This document shows, piece by piece, positions 1 through 8,652 of a stretch of DNA of 64,000 nt (its first letter is position 1; each line of letters opens with the position of its first letter). This DNA comes from DATKUC01 sp964553615 (GTDB lineage: Bacteria > Spirochaetota > Spirochaetia > DSM-27196 > DATKUC01). The stretch is from NCBI GenBank assembly GCA_964553615.1, contig CAZKMA010000008.1, positions 31,910 to 95,909 of the forward strand, given 5' to 3'. Under the pieces are notes generated by a model that searched no databases, was not told the DNA's origin, and worked only from the letters and a program-made list of their open reading frames with translations. Both the position numbers and the translations under genes were made by a program.

Positions 1-84
1 CTCGGACTGGTGCTCGGTCTGATCAGTGACCTGACCTACACCCTGGTCGATCCGCGGATCGACTTCGAGTCGAGGCGCACGTGA
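1..84 (+). CDS. yejB: YejB-type ABC transporter permease, C-terminal fragment
   Basis: Only the last 27 codons are in the window, ending LVDPRIDFESRRT. The VDPRIDF ending is typical of the inner-membrane permease YejB/OppB of microcin C or oligopeptide importers. The TGA stop overlaps the ATG of the next permease by one base (TGATG), the arrangement expected of translationally coupled yejB-yejE. The rest of the gene lies upstream of the window. The call rests on this short tail plus the two downstream partners. Confidence 0.75.
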   Translation, partial: LGLVLGLISDLTYTLVDPRIDFESRRT

Positions 85-1115
85 TGAAGGGGCTCACAGT
101 CAGCGCGCTCACCAAGGAGCGGCTGCGCCGTTTCCGGGCAAACCGCCGCGGGTTTATATCACTCTGGATATTCCTGATTCTGTTCATCGTGAGTCTTTTT
201 GCGGAGTTCCTGGCGAATGATGTCCCGCTCTACATCCACTACGACGGCAAATCATATTTCCCGGTCTTTCGTGAGTACTCCGAGAAGAGTTTCGGAGGAG
301 AGTTTGCCACAACCGCCGACTACCGCGATTCCTACGTCACCGATCTCATAAACAAGAAAGGCTGGATCCTCTGGCCGCCAATCAAATTCAAGTACAACAC
401 CATCAACTACGACCTCCCGAGTCCGGCGCCCTCCCCTCCTACTTCCACCAACCTTCTCGGCACCGACGAGAAGGGACGTGACGTGCTGGCAATAATCATC
501 TACGGTTTCAGGCTGTCGGTCCTCTTTGGCTTGACGCTCAGCTTCTTCTCCTCAGCCATTGGAGTTGCGGTCGGTGCAATACAGGGGTATTACGGCGGAC
601 GCATAGACATAGTCGGTCAGCGAGTCATTGAAGTGTGGTCGGGAATGCCGACGCTCTTCCTGCTCATCATACTTTCGAGTGTGGTTCAGCCAAACTTCTG
701 GTGGCTGCTCCTGATTACATTGCTTTTTGGATGGATGGGGCTGGTCGGGGTCGTGCGCGCCGAGTTCCTGCGGACGCGCAATTTTGAGTACGTTCTTGCG
801 GCGCGGGCGCTTGGTGCCACTGACGGCCGGATTATTTTCAGGCATATTCTGCCAAATGCAATGATTGCCACATTGACCTTCCTGCCATTCATCCTCGGCG
901 GGTCAATCACCACTCTCACATCACTCGACTTTCTCGGCTTCGGTATGCCGGTTGGGTCCCCTTCTCTCGGGGATCTCCTTGCACAGGGCAAGTCGAACCT
1001 TCAGGCTCCATGGCTCGGAATTACTGCATTCGCCGTTCTTGCCGGAACCCTCTGTCTGTTGGTCTTTGTCGGAGAGGCGGTACGCGACGCATTTGATCCG
1101 CGGAGGGCCGTATGA
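84..1115 (+). CDS. yejE: Microcin C/oligopeptide ABC transporter permease YejE
   Basis: Second permease of a Yej-type peptide importer in the inner membrane. A hydrophobic N-terminal segment (about residues 20-45) is followed by a long extracytoplasmic insert rich in Tyr, Asp and Pro (about 45-125). That insert distinguishes YejE from OppC. Next come the LLGTDEKGRDVL motif, a bundle of membrane helices and the EAA-type cytoplasmic loop ending near ILPNAM, which docks on the ATPase. The ATG at 84 is preferred over GTG at 81 because it overlaps the yejB stop and has GAGG upstream. It overlaps yejF by 4 bp (ATGA). The family imports microcin C-like or other small peptides with a periplasmic YejA, which is not visible here. 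Confidence 0.9.
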   Translation: MKGLTVSALTKERLRRFRANRRGFISLWIFLILFIVSLFAEFLANDVPLYIHYDGKSYFPVFREYSEKSFGGEFATTADYRDSYVTDLINKKGWILWPPIKFKYNTINYDLPSPAPSPPTSTNLLGTDEKGRDVLAIIIYGFRLSVLFGLTLSFFSSAIGVAVGAIQGYYGGRIDIVGQRVIEVWSGMPTLFLLIILSSVVQPNFWWLLLITLLFGWMGLVGVVRAEFLRTRNFEYVLAARALGATDGRIIFRHILPNAMIATLTFLPFILGGSITTLTSLDFLGFGMPVGSPSLGDLLAQGKSNLQAPWLGITAFAVLAGTLCLLVFVGEAVRDAFDPRRAV

Positions 1116-2722
1116 CCATGCCATCGGCCACAGAAGGCGATATACTGCTCCAGATTCAAGACCTTCGGGTGGCATTCCGGAAGGGGGGTGCACTCAACGA
1201 AGTTGTTCACGGGGTGGATATAATGATCCGACAGCACGAGACCGTTGCGCTTGTCGGTGAGAGTGGTTCGGGAAAGACCGTTACCGCACAGGCAATCCTG
1301 CGCCTGCTGCCGGAAACGCACATTGCCTACCCTGCCGGGAATATCCTCTTCAGAGGTCGGAATCTTCTGGCCGGGCCGCCCGAAGGACTTCTTTCGGTCC
1401 GCGGAAATGAGATAGGCATGATTTTCCAGGAACCGATGTCGTCGCTCAATCCGCTGCACACGGTTGAAAAACAGCTCGTGGAAACGATCAACCTCCATCG
1501 ACATGCAGCACCCGATGCCCGCAATATCAGTCTGGACTGGTTGCGCAGAGTCGGCCTCGGGGATCCGGAAAAAAAACTCGCCTCCTACCCCCACCAGCTC
1601 TCCGGTGGTGAGCGCCAGCGAGTCATGATTGCCATGGCGCTCGCGAACGAACCTGCGCTTCTCATCGCTGATGAGCCGACTACTGCACTGGACGTTACCA
1701 TCCAGGCACAGATCCTGGATCTCATCAAATCACTGCAGCGTGAACTTGGAATGGCAGTGCTTTTCATAACGCATGACCTCGGGATAGTACGCCGCATTGC
1801 GGACCGGGTCGCGGTGATGCACGACGGTCTGATCGTCGAGACGGCAACAACGCACGGTATTTTTCACGCCCCGGCTCACGAATATACGCGAACGCTGTTG
1901 AATGCCGAGCCGACCGAAGATCCACCGCCCTCCGACATGACGCTTCCGGTTCTTCTCGAGGCACGGGGAATGAAGGTCTGGTTTCCAATTCAACACGGTT
2001 TCCTTCGCAGGACGACCGGCCACGTGAAAGCGGTGGATGGAATTGACCTCGAAGTTCGCCGTGGCCAGACAATTGGAATTGCCGGGGAGAGCGGTTCGGG
2101 AAAGACCACTCTCGGCCGCGCGCTTCTGCGGCTCGTAAAAGGTGAAGGGGAAATGAAATTCGAGGGGCGGAGTGTCGACCGGCTCCGGGAGGAAGATCTG
2201 CGCCCGCTTCGACGACGCATGCAGATCATCTTCCAGGACCCCTACGGCAGTCTGAACCCGCGCATGTCGGTTGCCGGAATTATCGGCGAGGGACTGGATA
2301 TCAACCGTATCGGCACCCCCATCGAACGAGAGGCTGCAATCCGTTCATCCATGGAGGAGGTCGGTCTGGATCCCGGGATCCGTGACCGCTATCCGCATGA
2401 GTTTTCAGGGGGACAACGTCAGCGGATAGCGCTGGCGCGAGCGCTGGTCCTCAAACCTGCGTTGCTTGTCCTTGACGAGCCAACATCATCCCTGGACCGG
2501 ACAATCCAGTTTCAGGTGATTACCCTGCTGCGCGAGCTGCAGGCACGGCACGGGTTGAGCTATATCTTCATCAGCCATGACCTCAAGGTGCTGAAGGCGC
2601 TGTGCCACGATCTGGTGATCATGCGAAACGGGAAGGTCGTGGAATCCGGCCCGGCTGCGAAGATATTTCGTGAGCCGCAGCACCCGTACACGCGCGAACT
2701 GCTTGCTACTGCGTTCGGATAG
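1112..2722 (+). CDS. yejF: Microcin C/oligopeptide ABC transporter ATP-binding protein YejF
   Basis: Tandem ATPase of 536 residues that powers the YejBE permeases. It has two complete ABC modules. The first has Walker A GESGSGKT near residue 50, signature LSGGERQR near 165 and Walker B LLIADEPTTALD. The second has GESGSGKT near 328, FSGGQRQR near 430 and LLVLDEPTSSLD. Each half is followed by the C-terminal oligopeptide-type extension (HEYTRTLL and HPYTRELL). The fused double ATPase is characteristic of YejF as opposed to separate OppD and OppF. The start overlaps the yejE stop by 4 bp, so it is the last gene of the operon. No clear terminator follows before the next promoter. Confidence 0.92.
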   Translation: MTMPSATEGDILLQIQDLRVAFRKGGALNEVVHGVDIMIRQHETVALVGESGSGKTVTAQAILRLLPETHIAYPAGNILFRGRNLLAGPPEGLLSVRGNEIGMIFQEPMSSLNPLHTVEKQLVETINLHRHAAPDARNISLDWLRRVGLGDPEKKLASYPHQLSGGERQRVMIAMALANEPALLIADEPTTALDVTIQAQILDLIKSLQRELGMAVLFITHDLGIVRRIADRVAVMHDGLIVETATTHGIFHAPAHEYTRTLLNAEPTEDPPPSDMTLPVLLEARGMKVWFPIQHGFLRRTTGHVKAVDGIDLEVRRGQTIGIAGESGSGKTTLGRALLRLVKGEGEMKFEGRSVDRLREEDLRPLRRRMQIIFQDPYGSLNPRMSVAGIIGEGLDINRIGTPIEREAAIRSSMEEVGLDPGIRDRYPHEFSGGQRQRIALARALVLKPALLVLDEPTSSLDRTIQFQVITLLRELQARHGLSYIFISHDLKVLKALCHDLVIMRNGKVVESGPAAKIFREPQHPYTRELLATAFG

Positions 2723-2746
2723 CGCAACAGTGATGAGATCGGACAG

Positions 2747-2774
2747 TTGACTCCGCATATGTAACGGATATAAT
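2747..2774 (+). promoter_or_regulatory. Sigma-70 promoter for the transglutaminase-like gene
   Basis: TTGACT at 2747-2752, a 16-bp spacer and a perfect TATAAT at 2769-2774. The ATG of the next gene begins 7 nt after the -10 box, so the predicted transcript starts at or next to the start codon. No Shine-Dalgarno lies between. Confidence 0.8.
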
Positions 2775-2781
2775 CATTATT

Positions 2782-4272
2782 ATGTCGAATTCCTCAACCG
2801 CGCTTCGTCGGAAAATATCAGTCGGCTTCACCAATCCGGTACCTCGCGGGGAATCAGGTTCCCGGCGCGCTGCCATTACCGCTTTTGCTCTCCTGTGCCT
2901 CACGGTAACACCCGTTCAGTCAATTGCCGCCCAGACCTCTGCTGCGGCTTCCGTCCCCTGGAATCCGGACCCTGCAATTGCCGCATTCAGTGGTAATTCG
3001 CTCAGCTGGGAGCAGGAAGCACGACTCAGCCTCGTCGCTTCGGGCACAGCAGCGCAGAGCATTCCACAGTACCTCGAGCGGCTCCGCACCGTGGTGCGCA
3101 ACGCTCGGGCCGCCACCGAGGGCATGAAACCGCCTGAGGCCGCAGACAAACTGCTGCAGTTCCTTCATTCCGGAACATTCAGGAATTACCGCTTCGGACA
3201 GACACGGGTGGACGTTCTGCTCGACACAGGCACATTCAACTGCGTCTCATCCGCGGTCGTCTACAACCTGACCGCCCAGGCGCTTGGTCTGAAGACCGGC
3301 GCGGTCGAAACAACGGACCACGCGTTTTCCACGGTCATCTTTCCGGATCGGACCGTGGACGTAGAGACTACGACAGCACTTGGATTCGACCCCGGCAAGA
3401 AACGAGAGTTTCACAACGCATTTGGAAAGCTTACCGGTTTCGCGTATGTGCCCACCGGCAACTACGCTAACCGGCGAACAATCGATTTCCGCGGCCTCGT
3501 GGCCCTCGTGCTCAAGAACCGCATGGCGGAAGCACAGGATCGGGGAGACGACAGGAGTCCAATCGGTCTTGCCTGGGACATATGGGCTCTGGAAAAGAGT
3601 CAGGATGCGAAACGACTTGTCATTCAGAGTTTTTCAAACTATCTTGCCGCGCTGAACGGCCGGCGTGAGTATGAGCAGGCGCTCTCCATTGTTGACCGGC
3701 TTGAATCCGTATTCGGCAGAGATGCAAAGACTGATTCGCTTGCAGCCGCGTTCGCACAGAACCTCATCGTTGCACGGATGTCGTCCGGGAACTTCTCCGG
3801 AGCACGGGATGCCGTCGCGAAATGGGGCGACCGGACATCCCGCCCGAAATCCAAATGGCAGGAAATGATTCTTGCAGCGCAGGCTCAGTCGATTTACCGC
3901 ACGGACGGATGGCAACCGGCGATGAATTGGCTTGAAAGAACTGCCGGACATACCAGCCACGAAATTTTTGCCTCCAGGACGTCTCTTACGCTCGAGGAGC
4001 TGCAGAAACGAATGTCGGGAAAAGACTGGAGCGCCGTGCTGAAGTTCTGGAACTCGCTTCCGGTGGATCTGAAGGCCGAAGGGCAGATCAAACAGGTCGG
4101 CACTATTCTCGAATACAACTTGAGTGTTGACTACCACAACCGCTTCGCCGCGCTCATGAACCGTCGAATGAAGAACGAGGCAACGGCCGTGCTGGATGAG
4201 GGGCTGAAGCGCTTTCCAACGAGCTCAATTCTCCTGAACGATCAGAGACAGCTGCAAAGAATGTCGCAATAG
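2782..4272 (+). CDS. Exported transglutaminase-like cysteine protein
   Basis: 496-residue protein with a basic N-terminus and a hydrophobic stretch around residues 30-50, read as a signal peptide. Residues about 125-215 look like a transglutaminase-like core: FNCVSSAVVYN places the candidate nucleophile Cys, TTDHAFSTV the His, and the downstream VDVETT a third acidic position. The remaining ~280 residues are helical and may form TPR-like repeats. Transglutaminase-fold proteins can be proteases, peptidoglycan-linked hydrolases or inactive binders, so the substrate is unknown. It has its own promoter and is not obviously part of the yej operon. Translation probably starts without a Shine-Dalgarno. 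Confidence 0.55.
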   Translation: MSNSSTALRRKISVGFTNPVPRGESGSRRAAITAFALLCLTVTPVQSIAAQTSAAASVPWNPDPAIAAFSGNSLSWEQEARLSLVASGTAAQSIPQYLERLRTVVRNARAATEGMKPPEAADKLLQFLHSGTFRNYRFGQTRVDVLLDTGTFNCVSSAVVYNLTAQALGLKTGAVETTDHAFSTVIFPDRTVDVETTTALGFDPGKKREFHNAFGKLTGFAYVPTGNYANRRTIDFRGLVALVLKNRMAEAQDRGDDRSPIGLAWDIWALEKSQDAKRLVIQSFSNYLAALNGRREYEQALSIVDRLESVFGRDAKTDSLAAAFAQNLIVARMSSGNFSGARDAVAKWGDRTSRPKSKWQEMILAAQAQSIYRTDGWQPAMNWLERTAGHTSHEIFASRTSLTLEELQKRMSGKDWSAVLKFWNSLPVDLKAEGQIKQVGTILEYNLSVDYHNRFAALMNRRMKNEATAVLDEGLKRFPTSSILLNDQRQLQRMSQ

Positions 4273-4316
4273 GAAAACCCCTGGACAACAGTTCGCCCAT
4301 TGCCGGCGGGTCCACT

Positions 4317-5522
4317 CTACATGACCTGAAGGATGTAGCCCTTCAGATATTCCGACTCGGGAAAGGAGAGCCGGATGGGGTGATCCGGCCCCTGCGATAG
4401 CGTCTCGAGAATTCGAACCTCCCGTCCTGCATCCTTCGCCGCCCAGGCAATTGCGGTACGGAACTGATCCCGGCTGATCCTCCCTGAGCATGAGAACGAC
4501 GCGAGAATCCCTCCCTCGGAAATCAGGCGCAGGGCGCTGAGATTCAAGTCCTTGTATCCGCGAAGGGCAACTTCAATGCCCGCACGAGTAGTTGCGAGCT
4601 TTGGAGGATCAAGGATTATCAGGTCGAAAGATCGCTTCGCGGACCGATACTCTCTCAGTTTCTGAAATACGTCGCCCCGATCCAGTTCCCACGCAGCGCC
4701 GCTCATGCCGTTTGCCACACGGTCGCGCTCTGCGGCCAGCAGCGCGTCCGCCGATGACTCAAGGAGCGTCAATTCACGCGCGCCCGCACGCGTGGCATGG
4801 AGGGAGAATGCACCCGAGTAGCTGAATGCGTCCAGGACCAGTTTCCCCTCGGCATACGCCGCAACACGCGCGCGGTTGAACCTCTGGTCGAAGTAGAAGC
4901 CGCCTTTCTGGCCTGAACGGATTGAACATCCAATTTTGATCCCCTGATCTACAATCTCAACCAGGTCGGGCGGCTCTTCGCCCCACAACAGCCCGCTCAC
5001 CTGTTCCAGCCGCTCGAGCCGGCGGACCTCCGAGTCGCTCCGCTCGTAGATTCCTGAGAGCGGTCTGCCGGTCCGGGAGCTTGCCTCCTGAATGGCCAGG
5101 ACGACGAGGTCCTTTCGCAGGTCAACTGCAGCAGTCGTAATCTGGACCACTGCATACGGTCCGTAAAAATCCACGACCAATCCCGGGAGCCCGTCCGCCT
5201 CTCCATACACCCCACGAACGCCGTCTTCCTGCAGGAGCTTCCCCCGGGAGACAAACGACCGGTGCACCCGGTCTATCCACCACTCGGTATCGACGCTTTC
5301 AGCCTGGGACCAGGAGACAAGACGAACTGGCGTCGAAGAATCCGGATTAAAGAAACCCTGTGCGACGAAGTTGCCTGCACTGTCCAGAACTGAGATGACA
5401 TCGCCCTTCCCGGGACTTCCCTCAATTCGCGCAATAGCGCCGGAAAATATCCACGGATGATGTGAACGTGGCAGTCTGTCCTTTCCGCGGCGGAGGATGG
5501 CACATGCATTGTATTCCGACAT
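4317..5522 (-). CDS. rlmI: 23S rRNA (cytosine-C5)-methyltransferase RlmI family
   Basis: Class I SAM-dependent methyltransferase of 401 residues. The N-terminal ~80 residues match a PUA-like RNA-binding domain (RRGKDRLPRSHHPWIFSGAI). The catalytic half carries motif I (LDAFSYSGAFSLHATRAGA) and motif IV (DLIILDPPKLA). An FSCSGRIS segment with a Cys lies further on. RlmI methylates C1962 of E. coli 23S rRNA. The family also includes related enzymes, so the exact base is inferred. The start was moved from an upstream GTG to the ATG at 5522, which has AGGTG 6 nt upstream. It is divergent from sppA and convergent with the transglutaminase-like gene. Confidence 0.85.
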   Translation of the reverse strand: MSEYNACAILRRGKDRLPRSHHPWIFSGAIARIEGSPGKGDVISVLDSAGNFVAQGFFNPDSSTPVRLVSWSQAESVDTEWWIDRVHRSFVSRGKLLQEDGVRGVYGEADGLPGLVVDFYGPYAVVQITTAAVDLRKDLVVLAIQEASSRTGRPLSGIYERSDSEVRRLERLEQVSGLLWGEEPPDLVEIVDQGIKIGCSIRSGQKGGFYFDQRFNRARVAAYAEGKLVLDAFSYSGAFSLHATRAGARELTLLESSADALLAAERDRVANGMSGAAWELDRGDVFQKLREYRSAKRSFDLIILDPPKLATTRAGIEVALRGYKDLNLSALRLISEGGILASFSCSGRISRDQFRTAIAWAAKDAGREVRILETLSQGPDHPIRLSFPESEYLKGYILQVM

Positions 5523-5596
5523 TTTCACCTGCTTTTCCCGGTCATTCGGACGGAGTACATTCTAAGACAACGAATCAGGAAACGGAAGGAGTGCGA

Positions 5597-7222
5597 ATGC
5601 ATAACTACACCACCATTACGCTTTCGGGGAAATTTCGTGAAACAGGCCCTCTGGCGAAAAGCCCGATGCTGGCCACCGCCGGACCGCAGTTTCGTCTCGA
5701 TCGGTTTCTGGCAACCGTTCAGTCTATCGGATCTTCCAGAAAGATCGATCGAGTGCTGATTTCAGCAAAATCGGACTTTCACGTAACGCTCTTCGCCGGA
5801 CTGGAGGCAATCCGAAAGGCGATGCTGGAGCTCCGGGCTCACGGCAAGAAAACCATGTTCTTTGCACAGAGTTACGGAACAAAGGAGCTCTATCTTGCAA
5901 CGGCCGCGGACGAACGGTACGTGCATCCGCTGGGATCCGTTCGGTTTCCGGGGCTCAGTTTTTCGTCACTCTACCTTGGGAAGGCCGTCCGGGAACTGGA
6001 TATCGAGGGGTATGTGGCGCGCAGAGGGAGCTTCAAGACTGCTCCAGAGCGTTTCATGCGTACCGACATGTCTGCAGCCGACCGGGAACAGTACGGTCGG
6101 TACATCGATGTGGTCATGAAGACCCTCACAGAGGATATCGTCTCTACCGGTATAATGACGCGGGAGGACATCGACGAACTGCTTTCCGGAAGGATCATAT
6201 CGCCAAACGAGGCAATTGAGCGAGGCTGGCTTACCGGCAGTCTCACCGCGGAAGGATACCGACAGAATCTCAAGGAAAAGAAGCAGAAGTCGCGTGAAGT
6301 GAAATCGCGACCTCGCTCGACGCGAGGACGCCGCGTTGCCGTCCTGGTGTTCGAGGGAGCCGTTGGAGATGGTCGTTCGCGCTACAGTCCGTTGACGGGA
6401 CAATCCATCGGTCCCGACTCGTATGTCCCCGTAATTCGCAAACTGAAAGACTCTCGATTCATCGAAGGAGTCGTGTTCCGGGTGAACTCCGGCGGAGGTT
6501 CAGCTACCGGAAGCGACGACATTCTCGAAGAACTTGGACGCCTGGCCGAAAAGAAGCCTCTGGTAACATCTTTCGCCGAGGTGGCGGCATCCGGTGGATA
6601 CTGGATGGCGTGTCGGAGCGAACGCATCTTCGCCGAACGAACGACCCTGACCGGCTCTATTGGAGCGTTCATGCTTTCCATTCATGCAGAAAAATTATTC
6701 AAGCGTTTCGGCATCTTCTCCTCCGGGATTCGCACCGGCGCGAGCGCGGATGCCGGATCTGTCTTTCGGGCACTCACCGCGTTCGAACGACAGCAGATTG
6801 AGCTCGAAATAGAACGTGTCTATCAGGCCTTCCTCGAGAAGGTTGCAACGGCGCGCGGGAAGGATATTGCACAGATAGACGCAATCGGGCGAGGCCGTGT
6901 CTGGTCTGGACAGGATGCAGTGGAAATCGGGCTGGTGGACGAGCTGGGGGGTATTCCTGAAGCTGCCGAATATCTCCGCCGGAAGACAAACAAGCTCAAA
7001 GCCGGGATCGAATTTCATCCACGAATGAAGTACTCGATGGTTGAACGGATAGTGTACGGAAATATCGGCAGAGGTAGCACATCCGTTGTCGGCATTGCCG
7101 ATCCCATAGAAATTGCCCGCTCCATTTCGCGGGAGGTTGAGGCCATGAACGGGAAAGCGATGCTCCTGATGCCGGACAGCCTGCTGCCGGACCTCCCCGG
7201 CCACGGCACTACTCCACTCTGA
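5597..7222 (+). CDS. sppA: Signal peptide peptidase SppA, 67K type (protease IV)
   Basis: 541-residue duplicated S49 peptidase that degrades signal peptides after their release from preproteins. The C-terminal half holds the nucleophile in EVAASGGYWMAC, preceded by the VFRVNSGGGSATGSD substrate-binding segment. The N-terminal half supplies the Lys general base in GSFKTAPERFM, matching the Ser-Lys dyad split across the two halves in E. coli SppA. The ATG at 5597 has GGAAGGAG 6 nt upstream. A longer in-frame extension to 5462 overlaps rlmI and lacks signals. An N-terminal membrane anchor, usual in E. coli SppA, is not evident from this start, so cytoplasmic or peripheral location is possible. 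Confidence 0.9.
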   Translation: MHNYTTITLSGKFRETGPLAKSPMLATAGPQFRLDRFLATVQSIGSSRKIDRVLISAKSDFHVTLFAGLEAIRKAMLELRAHGKKTMFFAQSYGTKELYLATAADERYVHPLGSVRFPGLSFSSLYLGKAVRELDIEGYVARRGSFKTAPERFMRTDMSAADREQYGRYIDVVMKTLTEDIVSTGIMTREDIDELLSGRIISPNEAIERGWLTGSLTAEGYRQNLKEKKQKSREVKSRPRSTRGRRVAVLVFEGAVGDGRSRYSPLTGQSIGPDSYVPVIRKLKDSRFIEGVVFRVNSGGGSATGSDDILEELGRLAEKKPLVTSFAEVAASGGYWMACRSERIFAERTTLTGSIGAFMLSIHAEKLFKRFGIFSSGIRTGASADAGSVFRALTAFERQQIELEIERVYQAFLEKVATARGKDIAQIDAIGRGRVWSGQDAVEIGLVDELGGIPEAAEYLRRKTNKLKAGIEFHPRMKYSMVERIVYGNIGRGSTSVVGIADPIEIARSISREVEAMNGKAMLLMPDSLLPDLPGHGTTPL

Positions 7223-7484
7223 CCGTGTTCAGGTCGTCGCCGGGGACTGACGACTCCACATAAAACTCCATACCGAACAGGTCATACTGCGTGAGGTATT
7301 CGTAGTCCGTGCTCGGCGCCTCGCCGAGACGGGCGCGATAATCCTGGAGCAGACGATATTGGAGAGGGGTCAATATTACCCGCGTGGGTGCAATGCCGCG
7401 AGCACTCAATTCCTGCTTCTGACTGAACGCAGAAACAATGAGCTCTTCCGCCCGCGGCGCCACCGGCGTCGAGTCGTCATTCAT
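7209..7484 (-). CDS. Small conserved-looking protein of unknown function
   Basis: 91-residue protein that I do not recognise. It is soluble and charged, with a central amphipathic segment (RVILTPLQYRLLQDYRARLG) and an acidic, Tyr-rich C-terminus. It overlaps the 3' end of sppA by 14 bp in convergent orientation. The ATG at 7484 is preferred over the upstream GTG at 7520 because a TATACT box ends 7 nt before it, a spacing shared with other likely leaderless genes here. No convincing -35 box or Shine-Dalgarno is visible. Coding status is moderately supported by codon pattern and lack of an alternative gene. Confidence 0.5.
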   Translation of the reverse strand: MNDDSTPVAPRAEELIVSAFSQKQELSARGIAPTRVILTPLQYRLLQDYRARLGEAPSTDYEYLTQYDLFGMEFYVESSVPGDDLNTVRVE

Positions 7485-7577
7485 ACCGGCCAGTATAGCG
7501 CATGTTGCGCGTACACTCACCCGTTCACTGGTAAACGGATGCCAAATCTGCTACCGTCCTGTCCAGAGGAGTTGACG

Positions 7578-8150
7578 ATGCAGTGGCGAATAGACAGCTT
7601 TGACTGGACCAATCATGAGCCGGTGGATCTGGCGGTGCTCTGCTTCATCCGAACCGACGGCGCCCTCCTGCTCATCCACAAGCAGCGCGGCCTCGGCAAG
7701 GGAAAGATCAACGGACCAGGCGGACGGGTCGAGCCAGGGGAGACATCCATGGAGGCCGCGGTGCGCGAAACGCAGGAGGAGGTGGGCCTTACGCCGTCAG
7801 AACTTCATCATGCAGGGGAACTTTCATTCGTCTTTACCGATGGGTACTCACTGCAATGCAGCGTCATTACGGCCGGCAAGTTCCATGGCCGACCGCAGCA
7901 AACTGAAGAGGCAATCCCGTTCTGGTGCGCCGAACAGGAGATACCCTTTGAAAAGATGTGGGAGGACGATCGTCTGTGGATGCCGCTCATGCTTGCCGGC
8001 ACGCCCTTTCGTGGTTTTTTCATTTTTGATGAAGACCGGATGGTGGATCACAGACTATACACCGGAACTGAGGCAGAATTAACGCCGAATGATCTGCGGG
8101 GAAGATCGACTATTCGATCAGGTTCTGATCTGCCGCACGAGCAAGAATGA
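7578..8150 (+). CDS. MTH1-like Nudix hydrolase (oxidised purine dNTP diphosphatase)
   Basis: 190-residue protein with a complete Nudix box, GGRVEPGETSMEAAVRETQEEVGL in two overlapping parts (GX5EX7REUXEEXGU). The rest resembles human MTH1/NUDT1 more than bacterial MutT: E-rich EEAIPFW followed by IPFEKMWEDDRLWMPLML and a GFFIFDEDRMVDHRLY tail. The WxDD motif supplies the base-recognition Trp and Asp pair of MTH1. The predicted role is removal of 8-oxo-dGTP and 2-hydroxy-dATP from the nucleotide pool. The ATG at 7578 has AGAGGAG about 7 nt upstream. The longer reading frame to 7359 is not supported. The 3' end overlaps the cobalamin adenosyltransferase gene by 41 bp, tail to tail. Confidence 0.8.
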   Translation: MQWRIDSFDWTNHEPVDLAVLCFIRTDGALLLIHKQRGLGKGKINGPGGRVEPGETSMEAAVRETQEEVGLTPSELHHAGELSFVFTDGYSLQCSVITAGKFHGRPQQTEEAIPFWCAEQEIPFEKMWEDDRLWMPLMLAGTPFRGFFIFDEDRMVDHRLYTGTEAELTPNDLRGRSTIRSGSDLPHEQE

Positions 8151-8652
8151 AAAGATAATCTGAAAGCCGGTTGAGATAGTTCTGACATAGAACGATGTGA
8201 TCCATGTGCCGGTCCCGGATGCATGCAACAACGGTCCGTTCCGCTCTGCGCACGACCGTCCGGGCGTGATCAAGATGGGCCCCGAGCACAGTGTCGCCGG
8301 GCGTTACAAATGCCGGGCCAATTTCAACACGCTCCATGAGTTGTTTCTGTGTTGCTTCCAGCCAATCGATATCTGCAGGGACTACCTGCTTGATTTCAGC
8401 GTATAGCCGGTCGTTCCGCGGCGTGGCAAGCTCCGCGCCAACCTTGAACAGGACCTGCTGACACGCGAACAGATGTTCCTTTGCCGCTTTTGCAGAACAC
8501 GTCGCACGGGCAACTCCAATGCATACATTGGCCTCGTCAACGTCTCCCATGGCGTGGAAGAGAATATCGTCCTTCCGGCGCCGCTCACCGTTGAAGAGGC
8601 TGGTTTCCCCTCTGTCGCCGCCACGTGTGGTCACCCGATCGAACTCGATCAT
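8110..8652 (-). CDS. Cob(I)alamin adenosyltransferase, PduO type
   Basis: 180-residue enzyme that transfers the 5'-deoxyadenosyl group of ATP to cob(I)alamin to make coenzyme B12. The N-terminal ATP-binding motif TTRGGDRGETSLFNGERRRKDD is present in full, followed by GDVDEANVCIGVARA. The C-terminal CQNYLNRLSDYLFILAR matches the family's conserved Asn/Arg/Ser-Asp helix. Length fits PduO/MMAB enzymes. The start overlaps the sigma-factor stop by 4 bp (ATGA), so the two are translationally coupled. No cobalamin riboswitch is seen. Confidence 0.88.
   Translation of the reverse strand: MIEFDRVTTRGGDRGETSLFNGERRRKDDILFHAMGDVDEANVCIGVARATCSAKAAKEHLFACQQVLFKVGAELATPRNDRLYAEIKQVVPADIDWLEATQKQLMERVEIGPAFVTPGDTVLGAHLDHARTVVRRAERTVVACIRDRHMDHIVLCQNYLNRLSDYLFILARAADQNLIE

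Noticed and set aside
5462..5596. Extended N-terminus for sppA
   Set aside because: It overlaps the divergent rlmI start and lacks start signals; ATG 5597 has a strong Shine-Dalgarno.
7359..7577. Extended N-terminus for the Nudix protein
   Set aside because: It overlaps the 91-residue gene and ATG 7578 has AGAGGAG; the extension has no Nudix-family counterpart.
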